Positions 7,180-14,471 of a DNA stretch of 14,523 bases are shown in pieces (position 1 is the first letter of the stretch; every line of letters starts with the position of its first letter). The position numbers and the translations under genes were made by a program. The stretch comes from JASJCL01 sp050291585 (lineage in GTDB: Bacteria; Desulfobacterota; Desulfobacteria; Desulfobacterales; Desulfosarcinaceae): the NCBI GenBank assembly GCA_050291585.1, contig JBNKKA010000111.1:1-14523 (forward strand). The letters run 5' to 3'. The notes under the pieces were generated by a model that did not search any database, was not told where the DNA came from, and saw only the letters and a program-made list of their open reading frames with translations.

Positions 7180-8363
7180 TTGCCCGCCTCCACGGGCCGG
7201 GGGCGCAACTCGGGGGGGCATTGTGCGAGAAAAAAATGATCCGTCATCCCGGCGATGAAATCGCGGACAATCTCGGCCGGTGCATGCTGGTCGACATAAT
7301 CGGCCGACATGTTTTCGAGAAACCCCCGAAATATAAGTGAATCATGATTTTCCTGATGAATGTCGCACATATATTTTTCAAAGAGGTGTTCAAACAAGAC
7401 GCGGATGGCGTCGCTGAACCACTTGGTACGCGGATTCAGATAGATGCGATCCAGATTGAACTGCTTGAGCCCCTTCAAGGCCTCGGAGACCTTTTCGCTG
7501 AAGGCGATCTGATCGCTCTGGTGGCTGTGCTTGATGATGTCGGTCACTAGGGTGTAGACGATGGTGCCATTGCTATTGCCCAGCACATCGACGACATCCT
7601 GGGGAATCTCTTCGCGGCGCAGGTAGCCCAACCGGATGGCGTCCTCGAGGTCGCGGCCGATGTAGGCGATGGTGTCGGCCATGCGAACGATGCAGCCCTC
7701 CAGGGTCATGGGTATCAGCACGTAGTCGGGATCGGTCTTTTTGCACACCATCTCACGGGCGAGATCTTCGAAGCTTTTTTCGGTCTTGGGGGATAGGGAG
7801 CGGTTGTGGATCTCACCGTCATGGCAGAGAATCCCGTCAAGGGTTTGCAGGCATAGGTTCCAACCCTGCCCTTTGCGCTCCACCCGGTCGAGGAACTGGA
7901 TGCTCTGGACGTTGTGCATAAAATAGCCGATGCCGTGACCTTTGCAGAGGGCTGAGAGATAGCGTTCGCCCTCGTGCCCGAAGGGGGTGTGGCCGATGTC
8001 GTGCCCCAAAGCGATGGCCTCAATGAGGTCCTCGTTGAGTTCCAGAAAACGGCCGATGGTACGGGCGATTTTGGAGACCAGCTGGACATGCAGCACCCGG
8101 TGGGTGATGTGATCGTTGCGGATCAGGGAAAACACCTGGGTTTTATCGATGTAACGTGTGTAGGCCCGCGAATGCAGGATGCGATCCGCGTCCAGGGAGA
8201 AGTGCTGTCGGTAGCCGTCCACCAGGCGCTTTTCCTGCCGGCGACGCAGGCCGTCGCGGTTGAGGGTCGCGTGGGGGGATAGGCGCGTTGCTTCGGCCTG
8301 GTCGAGCGTTCCCTGCAATGCCTGCAGGGAGGGCCCAATCTCTGAGAAATCATATGGTGCCAT
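7176..8363 (-). CDS. dGTPase-like HD-domain deoxynucleoside triphosphate triphosphohydrolase
   Basis: Predicted to hydrolyse dGTP (or other dNTPs) to deoxynucleoside and triphosphate, controlling the dNTP pool. The 395-residue protein has the dGTPase family layout: DRILHSRAYTRYIDKTQVF (60-78), ITHRVLH (86-92) with metal ligand H88, ALGHDIGHTPFGHEGE (118-133) with the H121-D122 pair, and a later MAD (228-230) whose D230 should complete the HD metal site. EGERYL and a long helical C-terminal region follow. The size fits the shorter non-enterobacterial dGTPase-like group rather than the 505-residue E. coli Dgt, and substrate choice in that group varies. The ATG at 8361-8363 overlaps the preceding ATP-grasp gene by 14 nt and has no clear Shine-Dalgarno sequence, so translation is probably coupled. 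No in-frame ATG follows until residue 149. Confidence 0.92.
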   Translation of the reverse strand: MAPYDFSEIGPSLQALQGTLDQAEATRLSPHATLNRDGLRRRQEKRLVDGYRQHFSLDADRILHSRAYTRYIDKTQVFSLIRNDHITHRVLHVQLVSKIARTIGRFLELNEDLIEAIALGHDIGHTPFGHEGERYLSALCKGHGIGYFMHNVQSIQFLDRVERKGQGWNLCLQTLDGILCHDGEIHNRSLSPKTEKSFEDLAREMVCKKTDPDYVLIPMTLEGCIVRMADTIAYIGRDLEDAIRLGYLRREEIPQDVVDVLGNSNGTIVYTLVTDIIKHSHQSDQIAFSEKVSEALKGLKQFNLDRIYLNPRTKWFSDAIRVLFEHLFEKYMCDIHQENHDSLIFRGFLENMSADYVDQHAPAEIVRDFIAGMTDHFFLAQCPPELRPRPVEAGK

Positions 8364-9117
8364 TGGCGATCAAAGTATCCATTAAGTGGTAATAGTCGAT
8401 ACCGGCGGCGCGGAAGCCGGCCTTGCCATATTTCATGTTGCCCTCCAGAACATACCAGCACCCCTCGGCATAGCAGATGTCCAGCCCCACGTCGTCCCAA
8501 CCGCATTTTTCAGCCGTCTGGCGGGCCAGTTCCAGGGCGGCCCGGGGAACCCCGTCCAACAGGATGCGTCCGCCGGCGGACACATTGGTGCGGAAGTCAC
8601 CGGCCGCGGCCACGCGCCAATAGGCGTGGACCACATGGTCACCGATGACCACCGCGCGGATATCACGGTCGATGGGCAGATACTGCTGGATATAGGCCAC
8701 CCGATTGGCGTCCAGGTAGGCGTCCAACTGGGTATCGTCTCTAATCAGATAGACCCCCCGGCCAAGGGCCGATCCACGCGCCACCTTGGCCACAAAGGGA
8801 TAGGTAAATTCGGAGCGAATCCGCCGCTGTTGATGGCGCCCGTAGTAAACGTGGGTGCGCGGGTGGGGAATCCCCAAGAGCTTAAACAACGCGGTCTGCT
8901 TGATCTTATCCTGCACATAGCGATAGGTATGGGCGCTGGGAAAAGTGGCCTTACCCATGGCGTCGAAAAGATCGGCATAAAAAACCGAGGGAAAATAGAT
9001 CTTCTCGGCCGCCTGGATCATGGCCAGGGCCTCATCTGGATAAGACTCCAAGTTGGGCCGTACACCCAGGGTGAACACATGGCGGCAATGACGCAAGCGG
9101 CGCTCGAGGGCGATCAC
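8350..9117 (-). CDS. RimK-like ATP-grasp ligase of unknown substrate
   Basis: ATP-grasp enzymes join a carboxylate to an amine or thiol through an acyl-phosphate. With the chosen GTG start (9115-9117) the protein has 255 residues: an N-terminal strand-helix region (VIALERRLR...VFTLGVRPN), then an ATP-grasp domain from about 70. Visible motifs: YVQDKIKQTALFKLLGIP, a Lys in PFVAKVARGSALGRGV, the adenine-side YIQQYL, DRDIRAVVIG, FRTNVSAGGR, VGLDICYAEG and VLEGNMKYGKAGF, where E-x-N matches the metal-binding Glu and Asn of RimK (usually written VLEVN). The peptide or metabolite substrate is unknown. The frame stays open to a GTG at 9220-9222 (290 residues) and a TTG at 9238-9240. The extra ~35 residues look non-conserved and use GGA, AGG, GGG and ACT codons unlike the rest, so I prefer 9117, preceded by GAGGGG. 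It overlaps the dGTPase gene by 14 nt. Confidence 0.8.
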   Translation of the reverse strand: MIALERRLRHCRHVFTLGVRPNLESYPDEALAMIQAAEKIYFPSVFYADLFDAMGKATFPSAHTYRYVQDKIKQTALFKLLGIPHPRTHVYYGRHQQRRIRSEFTYPFVAKVARGSALGRGVYLIRDDTQLDAYLDANRVAYIQQYLPIDRDIRAVVIGDHVVHAYWRVAAAGDFRTNVSAGGRILLDGVPRAALELARQTAEKCGWDDVGLDICYAEGCWYVLEGNMKYGKAGFRAAGIDYYHLMDTLIANGTI

Positions 9118-9281
9118 CCGCCCCTCAGTACCCCCTGCCCTTCCAGCATGCCCCCGAGTTCCGGGAGATTCCGTATGCAGGTCAACAGCTTTGGGCTGGA
9201 CTTTTTCGGTGGTCACGCTCACAGTTAATCTTCCCCTCAAACGTTAGCACCGGACGGAGACTGGCGATGTGCTGCTGAACC

Positions 9282-10136
9282 TCAACCAAGCCCCAATTTT
9301 CGGGTCAGTGCGCCAATGACACCTTCGAGCGCTTCAGCGAAGGCGCTGCCTCGCTCTTGTCCCATCAGCGGCTTGCCCGCATCGCCTGCCCGGACCACCT
9401 CCGGGTCGAAGGGCAGCGACCCCAGGAAGGCTACCCCCATCTCTTCGGCAGTCTTGCGCCCGCCATCGCTGCTGAAGGGAGAGATCGTCTTGCCGCAGCA
9501 GGGGCAGGCGAAGGGCCCCATATTCTCCACCAGGCCCACCAGTTCGAGGTTGATGGTTCGGCAAAAGCTGATCGATTTGCGCACATCGGAGAGGGCCACG
9601 CTCTGGGGGGTGGTGACGATGAGGGCCTTGGCGCCTTGGATGGTCTGGGCCACACTGAGGGGTTCGTCCCCCGTTCCTGGCGGTGCGTCGATGATGAGGA
9701 TATCCAGTTCACCCCACTGTACATTGCCGATGAACTGACGAATGACGCCGGTCTTGGCCGGGCCGCGCCAGATAACGGCCTGATCGCCGTCTGTCATAAG
9801 CGACTGCATGGAGACGATTTTTAGATGGTCGCCATGAACAATGGGCAACACCTCATTGTCCGCCGTAATGTCCAGGAGTCCCTCGAGGCCCATCATGGTG
9901 GCGATGCTGGGACCGTGCAGGTCTACATCCAGAAGCCCCACCCTGAAACCTTTACCGGATAGAACCGTGGCCAGGTTGGTCGCCATGCTGGACTTACCCA
10001 CCCCGCCCTTGCCGCTCATGACAAGCAGTTTATGGCGGATCCGACCCAGGGATTGGCGGATCAGGTCGTCCTGATCCGCCGAGAGCGCCTGGGCGTTGCC
10101 ACCACAACCTGTGTTGTCTTTTTTATCAATCGCCAT
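9282..10136 (-). CDS. mrp: Mrp/Nbp35 family Fe-S cluster carrier ATPase (ApbC-like)
   Basis: P-loop ATPase of the Mrp/NBP35 group that binds a 4Fe-4S cluster at a dimer interface and passes it to target proteins in the cytoplasm. It has 284 residues. The deviant Walker A is SGKGGVGKS (41-49), with the signature Lys of this group in GKGG; the switch I region is DVDLHGPS (70-77); Walker B is LIIDAPPGTGDE (147-158). Cluster-binding cysteines are C211 and C214 in ACPCCG, with an additional Cys at 213. A lone Cys follows the N-terminus in TGCGG; there is no second N-terminal Cys pair. The ATG at 10134-10136 overlaps the end of the Mut7-C gene by 11 nt. The nearest strong ribosome binding site (GAGGAG, 10151-10156) is 14 nt upstream, longer than ideal, so coupling may help. 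No metG fusion or extra domain is seen. Confidence 0.94.
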   Translation of the reverse strand: MAIDKKDNTGCGGNAQALSADQDDLIRQSLGRIRHKLLVMSGKGGVGKSSMATNLATVLSGKGFRVGLLDVDLHGPSIATMMGLEGLLDITADNEVLPIVHGDHLKIVSMQSLMTDGDQAVIWRGPAKTGVIRQFIGNVQWGELDILIIDAPPGTGDEPLSVAQTIQGAKALIVTTPQSVALSDVRKSISFCRTINLELVGLVENMGPFACPCCGKTISPFSSDGGRKTAEEMGVAFLGSLPFDPEVVRAGDAGKPLMGQERGSAFAEALEGVIGALTRKLGLG

Positions 10137-10620
10137 AGTTGTTTATATTACTCCTCTTGAACCAATGGTTTATTCTATCGTGGAAGCGGCGGGAATGGCT
10201 TCCGGGCCAGAACACCTGACCGCAATGGGGGCAGGTGGAGAAGTGTGCCTGGGTCTGCCATGTATAGTCGGGCACCCGGCCGCGGGCGTCAGCATGATTC
10301 AATGCTTTCACGGGACGGTTGCAGCGAGTGCACCGGCTGAAGGGCTGCATATCGCTGGGTCTCAGCTTCAAGGCAGTCAGTACCGCGATAACCTGGGCTT
10401 CCGGATCATTGTCCCGGATTAAAAACCACCTTTTCTGGAGCAGCCGCCCCCGCAAGCGTCGTGTGCGAAACAAGGCGATACGATCCGCATCCATCCTTCC
10501 GAAAAAAGCGCTTGTATCACCGCCCCGCTGGTAGGCCGTATCAAATCCCAGCAGGCGCAGATTGGTTGCAAGGCGCCCCAGGGAGGCTTCGACGGCAAAG
10601 CAGGGAGCCCTCTTCATCAT
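10126..10620 (-). CDS. Mut7-C RNAse-domain protein with C-terminal zinc ribbon
   Basis: COG1656-type protein: a PIN-like Mut7-C domain followed by a zinc ribbon, 164 residues from ATG at 10618-10620. GGAGG at 10626-10630 sits 5 nt upstream; the in-frame GTG at 10624-10626 overlaps that site and is rejected, while the next ATG (10615-10617) is also possible. Residues 11-30 (EASLGRLATNLRLLGFDTAY) match the family's opening motif except that the usual Asp is Glu (E11). D27 and D35 remain. The usual L-T-R-D segment appears as LFRTRRL, with no Asp. Zinc ligands are C97/C100 (CTRC) and C130/C133 (CPHC), followed by the typical FWPGSH. The family is thought to be RNA-acting by fold, with biochemical function poorly known; loss of two acidic positions questions nuclease activity here. 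It sits 45 nt after the LolB-like gene and overlaps mrp by 11 nt. Confidence 0.85.
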   Translation of the reverse strand: MMKRAPCFAVEASLGRLATNLRLLGFDTAYQRGGDTSAFFGRMDADRIALFRTRRLRGRLLQKRWFLIRDNDPEAQVIAVLTALKLRPSDMQPFSRCTRCNRPVKALNHADARGRVPDYTWQTQAHFSTCPHCGQVFWPGSHSRRFHDRINHWFKRSNINNYGD

Positions 10621-10665
10621 GCCCACCTCCAGAACAAGTGTGGCCGACTTAGGGCAGCTCCCAAC

Positions 10666-11460
10666 TCAGCGGCTCAAGTGAAAAGCCCCCTCATCGATGC
10701 CGGCGTTGGGCCAGAAACGTTCCAGGCGAATATCGATGCGGTTTCCTTCTGGCGTAAAGGCACTGAGTCGATGCGCGAACAGGAACTCACCCTCCGGCCG
10801 ATGGTCGGCCAAATCCACCTGATAGGCGACTTTACCCTCGGCGGCGAAATTCACCACCCGTGTTATGGTCTTTCTGTCCGGGTTTAGAAAAATACGCTGA
10901 GAGATCGCACCCCACCAGCGGCTCAATTCCAGAATATAGCCAGGTTCATGGGGATTGTCCATCTGCACCATGCGCTCGGCGGCAACCGCCGGAGTACGCC
11001 CCATGAGATAGGCGATAAGGTCGGGCACCCGCAGGGGCACCTGGACGAGCTGTTCGAGGTTGGCCTGGGGTGAGTTGCTTTTATGAAAACGGTCCGATGT
11101 GCTGTCGCGCAGATAGAGATGCGACCCGTCGCTGGCCAGGGCAGCCAGGGGATGGCCGCTGACCGCCAGAAGCTCCAGACGTAATTGGTCCGGAATTTTG
11201 GCTGCCCAGGCCAAACGGGCGTGCTGGGATTTGGAACCTGTGCGAAGGGTCACCTGGCCCAGCCCCTTGCAGTCTGAAAGGCCCGCATTTGCCGTCTGCA
11301 AGCGTGTCAGGCTGCGTCGGGCCTCCATTTCGGCGGGGGTATCCACCGACCGCCAATGGGCGCAACCACTCATGAGGAGAGCGGCGGCTAAAAAAACAAG
11401 CGCCCACGAACACCTTTGCAGGGAAACGCGCTTGGTGACAGATTCACTCGAGCAGCGCAT
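10666..11460 (-). CDS. LolB/DUF4292-like outer-membrane lipoprotein
   Basis: 264-residue predicted lipoprotein. A basic N-terminus and hydrophobic stretch (about 18-31) end in lipobox LMSGC with C33; Ala follows the Cys, which under the enterobacterial rule means outer membrane. The mature part starts with a helix, then alternating strands (GLGQVTLRTG, ARLAWAAKIPDQLRLELLA, PLAALASDGSHLYL) followed by RVPDLIAYLMGR and C-terminal strands (RIDIRLERF), the pattern of LolA/LolB-fold lipoprotein-binding proteins and DUF4292. A LolB-like job, receiving lipoproteins at the outer membrane, is plausible but unproven. The ATG at 11458-11460 overlaps the TPR gene by 17 nt and has no good ribosome binding site, so the two are probably co-translated. 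The open frame continues 303 nt upstream to 11763 inside the TPR gene, but that part is an out-of-frame shadow and would bury the signal peptide. Confidence 0.78.
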   Translation of the reverse strand: MRCSSESVTKRVSLQRCSWALVFLAAALLMSGCAHWRSVDTPAEMEARRSLTRLQTANAGLSDCKGLGQVTLRTGSKSQHARLAWAAKIPDQLRLELLAVSGHPLAALASDGSHLYLRDSTSDRFHKSNSPQANLEQLVQVPLRVPDLIAYLMGRTPAVAAERMVQMDNPHEPGYILELSRWWGAISQRIFLNPDRKTITRVVNFAAEGKVAYQVDLADHRPEGEFLFAHRLSAFTPEGNRIDIRLERFWPNAGIDEGAFHLSR

Positions 11461-13186
11461 CGATCTTGCGTTGGATCTCGTCGGTGTCTTTGTCTCGTTT
11501 CTGGAGGGATTTGCGATAATAGTGCAATGCATTTTGGTGGTCGTCCAGCTTGATATAGGCATCGCCGACGTGTTCGAGAATAGTAGGGTCCTCGGGTACC
11601 AGCTTGGATGCCTTTTTAAGGATGGAAAGGGCTTTTTCATAGTCGCCGCGCTGGTAAAATACCCAGCCCAAGCTGTCGGTGATGTAGCCGTCATTGGGTT
11701 TAAACTTGAGGGCCTTGCGGATAAGGCGCTCGGCCTCGTCGAGTTCGTTACCCATGTCTGCATAGGTATAGCCCAGGTAATTTAGGGCGTTGGCGTTGTC
11801 GGGATCCAGGCGGATGGCTGTTTTCATGCTCGCTATGGAGTCGGCTTTGCGCCCCCATTTGTCGTAGATCACCCCCAAACGGAAATGCAGGCGGCTGTTC
11901 TCGGGGTCGGCCTTTATCCCCTTGGCGATCGCTTCGGAAGCGGCGGCGTAGTCTTGCTTCTCCTCCTGAAAGGAGCCCAGGTAGAGAAAGAACTCGGCGT
12001 TCTGCCCCCCTTGGGCGATCATCTGCTCTAAAAATGCGATACCCGCATCGATCTGCCCCTGCTCCTGATAGAGAACGGCGGTGTGCACGACGGCATTCTC
12101 AAAAAAACGCGAATCGGGAGAGACCTTGCGGAAAGCGGCGATGGCCTCCTTGCGTTTATCCTGCCCCGCCTGGGCCACACCCAGTAGGTAATGCAGATCG
12201 CTGTTGTCCGGCGCACCAGGCAACATGCCGCTGAGGATGATGTCGGCATCCGCGTAGGTTTCCTTATCCAGATAAAGGTCCACCAGTTTGCGAACCACGT
12301 TGCCGTCATGGGTAGAACGCTGCCCCAACTCGCGGAATATCCCAGCGGCCTCGGCCTTCCTCCCGGTATGGTAATAGTGTAACCCCAGGCCAAAGCCGGC
12401 ATCGATATTTTGCGGAAAACGCTCAAGAATCTGGGCATAGGCGTGGTTCAACTTCGCCGTCTGCTTGCTCTTCTGATAGAGTTTAACCAGCTCCAGGCGC
12501 GGCTCGAGAAGATCGGGTTGCAGTTCGAGGGTCTTCTCGAAGGCAGCCTCGGCATCTGCGTGGCGCCCCTGTTTGGCAAAACTTTTTCCCAGAAAAAAAT
12601 GGCCGGCATAGGCCGATGGAAAGCGAGCCAGCATATCGTCATAGACCCTTTGGGCCTGCTCGAACTGACCCTCCTGGAGATAGAGGCCGCCCACAAGGAG
12701 GTAGATATTCTGCTGTTCCGGAGAGAGTTTGAGCACCCGCTCGTAGGCCTCCAGCGCCTCAAAATATTTTTTCTGCTCCTGCTTGAGACGTCCTTTGAGG
12801 GTCAGCGCCTCCACATTGTCAGGCTGGGCAGCCAGCACCAGAGAAACGAGGCGATCGGCCTCTTCGAAGCGCTTGTCCAGAAAATAGAGGGTGGCCAGAG
12901 ATTGTTTGAGCTGAACGCTCGAAGCGTCCAGGGCGATGGCCGCTTTGAGCATCTCGATGGCGCCCTCGCTGTCGCCACGCTTGAGCAACAACTGGGCCTC
13001 GGTAAAATAGTAGTAGCTGTTGGCTGGCGCAACCGTTCCCGTGCCAATTTCGGTGGTGATTGTCTTTTCCGCCGGCTTAGGGACGGTGCCACCGAATTGT
13101 GCGTTGGGGCCACTACAACCCAGCAGCAGGGTGATCAGGGTAGCGCCGAGGATCAGAGTAGATCGAATTTGGGGGGTATGTTTCAA
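11444..13186 (-). CDS. Tetratricopeptide-repeat lipoprotein
   Basis: 580-residue secreted protein built almost wholly of TPR units. I choose TTG at 13184-13186: it gives a clean lipoprotein signal with Lys and Arg first, a hydrophobic core, and lipobox LLLGC with C24. GGTGG (13193-13197) lies 6 nt upstream. The in-frame ATG at 13256-13258 has no ribosome binding site and would put an extra 24 non-signal-like residues in front. From about residue 57 to 575 there are well over ten 34-residue TPRs, recognisable by A-x-x-x-Y/F and D/N-P positions, for example ALNYLGYTYADMG, DSLGWVFYQRGDYEKAL and HVGDAYIKLDDHQNALHYY near the C-terminus. Such solenoids scaffold protein complexes. Ser after the lipidated Cys suggests the outer membrane. 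The gene begins 83 nt after the sigma-factor stop and overlaps the LolB-like gene, so the two lipoproteins may work together in envelope assembly. Confidence 0.92.
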   Translation of the reverse strand: MKHTPQIRSTLILGATLITLLLGCSGPNAQFGGTVPKPAEKTITTEIGTGTVAPANSYYYFTEAQLLLKRGDSEGAIEMLKAAIALDASSVQLKQSLATLYFLDKRFEEADRLVSLVLAAQPDNVEALTLKGRLKQEQKKYFEALEAYERVLKLSPEQQNIYLLVGGLYLQEGQFEQAQRVYDDMLARFPSAYAGHFFLGKSFAKQGRHADAEAAFEKTLELQPDLLEPRLELVKLYQKSKQTAKLNHAYAQILERFPQNIDAGFGLGLHYYHTGRKAEAAGIFRELGQRSTHDGNVVRKLVDLYLDKETYADADIILSGMLPGAPDNSDLHYLLGVAQAGQDKRKEAIAAFRKVSPDSRFFENAVVHTAVLYQEQGQIDAGIAFLEQMIAQGGQNAEFFLYLGSFQEEKQDYAAASEAIAKGIKADPENSRLHFRLGVIYDKWGRKADSIASMKTAIRLDPDNANALNYLGYTYADMGNELDEAERLIRKALKFKPNDGYITDSLGWVFYQRGDYEKALSILKKASKLVPEDPTILEHVGDAYIKLDDHQNALHYYRKSLQKRDKDTDEIQRKIDALLE

Positions 13187-13197
13187 TGAAATCCACC
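13184..13197 (-). promoter_or_regulatory. Ribosome binding site and TTG start that decide the TPR lipoprotein N-terminus
   Basis: On the minus strand GGTGG (13193-13197), spacer ATTTCA, then TTG (13184-13186). This pair yields a proper lipoprotein signal, whereas the upstream ATG at 13258 has no purine-rich sequence before it. Confidence 0.6.
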
Positions 13198-13269
13198 ATG
13201 GGTGGCAGGCAGTCCCCGGCCCAGCATCAATTGCCGGGCCGTTTTCCGAATGCCACATTTCAGTATAAG

Positions 13270-14301
13270 TTAGGAATTGGCGTGTTGGTGCTCCGAGTAG
13301 ACGGCGAAATCGGGGATCTCCTGCTTGAAGTATTCGCGCATCTTTTTAATCACGTTTTTTTCCACCTGGCGCACCCGCTCACGGGAAATTCCGTAGCGGT
13401 CGCCGATCTCCTGCAGGGTCACAGGCGAATCAGAGAAAATGCGCTCTTCGAATATCACCAGCTCCCGCTCAGTCATCTGTTTGCGGAACTCGGCGATCTT
13501 CTGGTGCAGGAGGGTCTCCATCTCCTTTTTGGCAACCTTCTCCTCGGCAGACTCGGCCTCGGTGCTGAGGAACTCGATGCGCTCGGTATCGCTATCCTCC
13601 TTCAAAGGCGAATCTAGAGAAACATCCCAGCCGTCCAGACGCTGATCCATGTCGATGATCTCGCGCTCGGAAACCCCCAGACGCTTGGAGAGCAGCTTGG
13701 GTTTGGGGTCGAAACCCTCTTCGATGAGTTTCTGCTTTTCCTTCTTGAGTTTGAAGAAGAGCTTGCGCTGCCCCTGGGTGGTGCCGATCTTGACCAAGCG
13801 CCAGTTATCCATAATAAATTTTAGGATATAGGCCTTGATCCAGAAGGATGCGTAGTAGGAAAACTTGACGTTCTTGTATGGGTCGAACTTCTTGACGGCC
13901 TGCATCAGGCCGATGTTGCCCTCCTGGATGAGGTCGAGCAGATTCTGCATCCACACCCGCTGAAACTCGAGAGCGATCTTGACCACCAAGCGCAAGTTCG
14001 ACGTGACCAGAATATAGGCCGCGTCGGGATCGTTCTGCTCCTGAACCCGAATGCCGAGCTCACGCTCCTCATCGCGTGTAAGCAGGTTATACTGGCTGAT
14101 CTCCGACAGATAGCGCTGGAGGGGGTCGAATTTGACCAGCGTTTTATCTTTGGCAGTGGCCTTCACCTTAGCAGCGGCCTTCGATTTGGCACTGACCTTC
14201 GATTTGGCCGTTTTTTTGGGGGCCGCAGGCTTTTTTTTACCAGCGGCAACGGTTTTTTTTACGGCCTTCTTTTTAGCTGGCGCGGTTTTCTTTTTCGGCA
14301 T
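13270..14301 (-). CDS. RNA polymerase sigma-32-like factor (RpoH family) with Lys/Ala-rich N-terminal tail
   Basis: Sigma-70 family factor of 343 residues that directs RNA polymerase to alternative, probably heat-shock-type, promoters. Residues 1-54 are a basic low-complexity tail of Lys, Ala, Pro and Thr resembling histone H1 tails and not part of the sigma fold. Region 1.2 begins about 58 (DPLQRYLSEI), region 2.1-2.2 about 93-140 (LLDLIQEGNIGLMQAVKKFD), 2.3-2.4 about 141-172 (FSYYASFWIKAYILKFIMD). The RpoH-box-like QRKLFFKLKK (178-187) supports the sigma-32 group over housekeeping sigma. Region 3 is about 195-230 and region 4 about 276-325 with helix-turn-helix TLQEIGDRYGISRERVRQVE. Upstream AGGGATGG is a moderate ribosome binding site. 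The gene heads the minus-strand operon. The first 110 nt hold three A7-A8 runs on the coding strand, which could permit slippage. Confidence 0.94.
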   Translation of the reverse strand: MPKKKTAPAKKKAVKKTVAAGKKKPAAPKKTAKSKVSAKSKAAAKVKATAKDKTLVKFDPLQRYLSEISQYNLLTRDEERELGIRVQEQNDPDAAYILVTSNLRLVVKIALEFQRVWMQNLLDLIQEGNIGLMQAVKKFDPYKNVKFSYYASFWIKAYILKFIMDNWRLVKIGTTQGQRKLFFKLKKEKQKLIEEGFDPKPKLLSKRLGVSEREIIDMDQRLDGWDVSLDSPLKEDSDTERIEFLSTEAESAEEKVAKKEMETLLHQKIAEFRKQMTERELVIFEERIFSDSPVTLQEIGDRYGISRERVRQVEKNVIKKMREYFKQEIPDFAVYSEHQHANS

Positions 14302-14332
14302 AGAATCTATCCATCCCTATTCTCGGCTGATC

Positions 14333-14374
14333 GTCCGTTAAAATGGCCAAAGGGCCTGTTACGACGGACCATTT
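14333..14374 (-). promoter_or_regulatory. Competing inverted repeats in the leader of the sigma-32-like gene
   Basis: GTCCGT (14333-14338) can pair with ACGGAC (14364-14369), and AAATGG (14341-14346) with CCATTT (14369-14374). The two 6-bp stems share a base and cross, so they are alternatives; a small GGCC/GGCC stem lies between (14345-14356). The region is 32-73 nt upstream of the start codon. A folding switch is conceivable but the stems are short. Confidence 0.25.
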
Positions 14375-14432
14375 GCTATGGACAACCCCGAAGCGGGTGT
14401 GCTATGGGGTCAGCCGACATTTAAGCCCACAA

Positions 14433-14471
<39 letters not shown>

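Noticed and set aside
8386..9228. 280-codon plus-strand open frame opposite the ATP-grasp gene
   Set aside because: The minus strand carries clear ATP-grasp motifs; the plus-strand product has no recognisable motif or ribosome binding site.
11461..11763. Extended N-terminus for the LolB-like protein
   Set aside because: The added 101 residues lie inside the TPR gene in another frame, are Ser/Thr/Pro-rich, and would bury a proper lipoprotein signal peptide.
12410..13189. 259-codon plus-strand open frame opposite the TPR gene
   Set aside because: It mirrors the TPR repeats and has no independent features.
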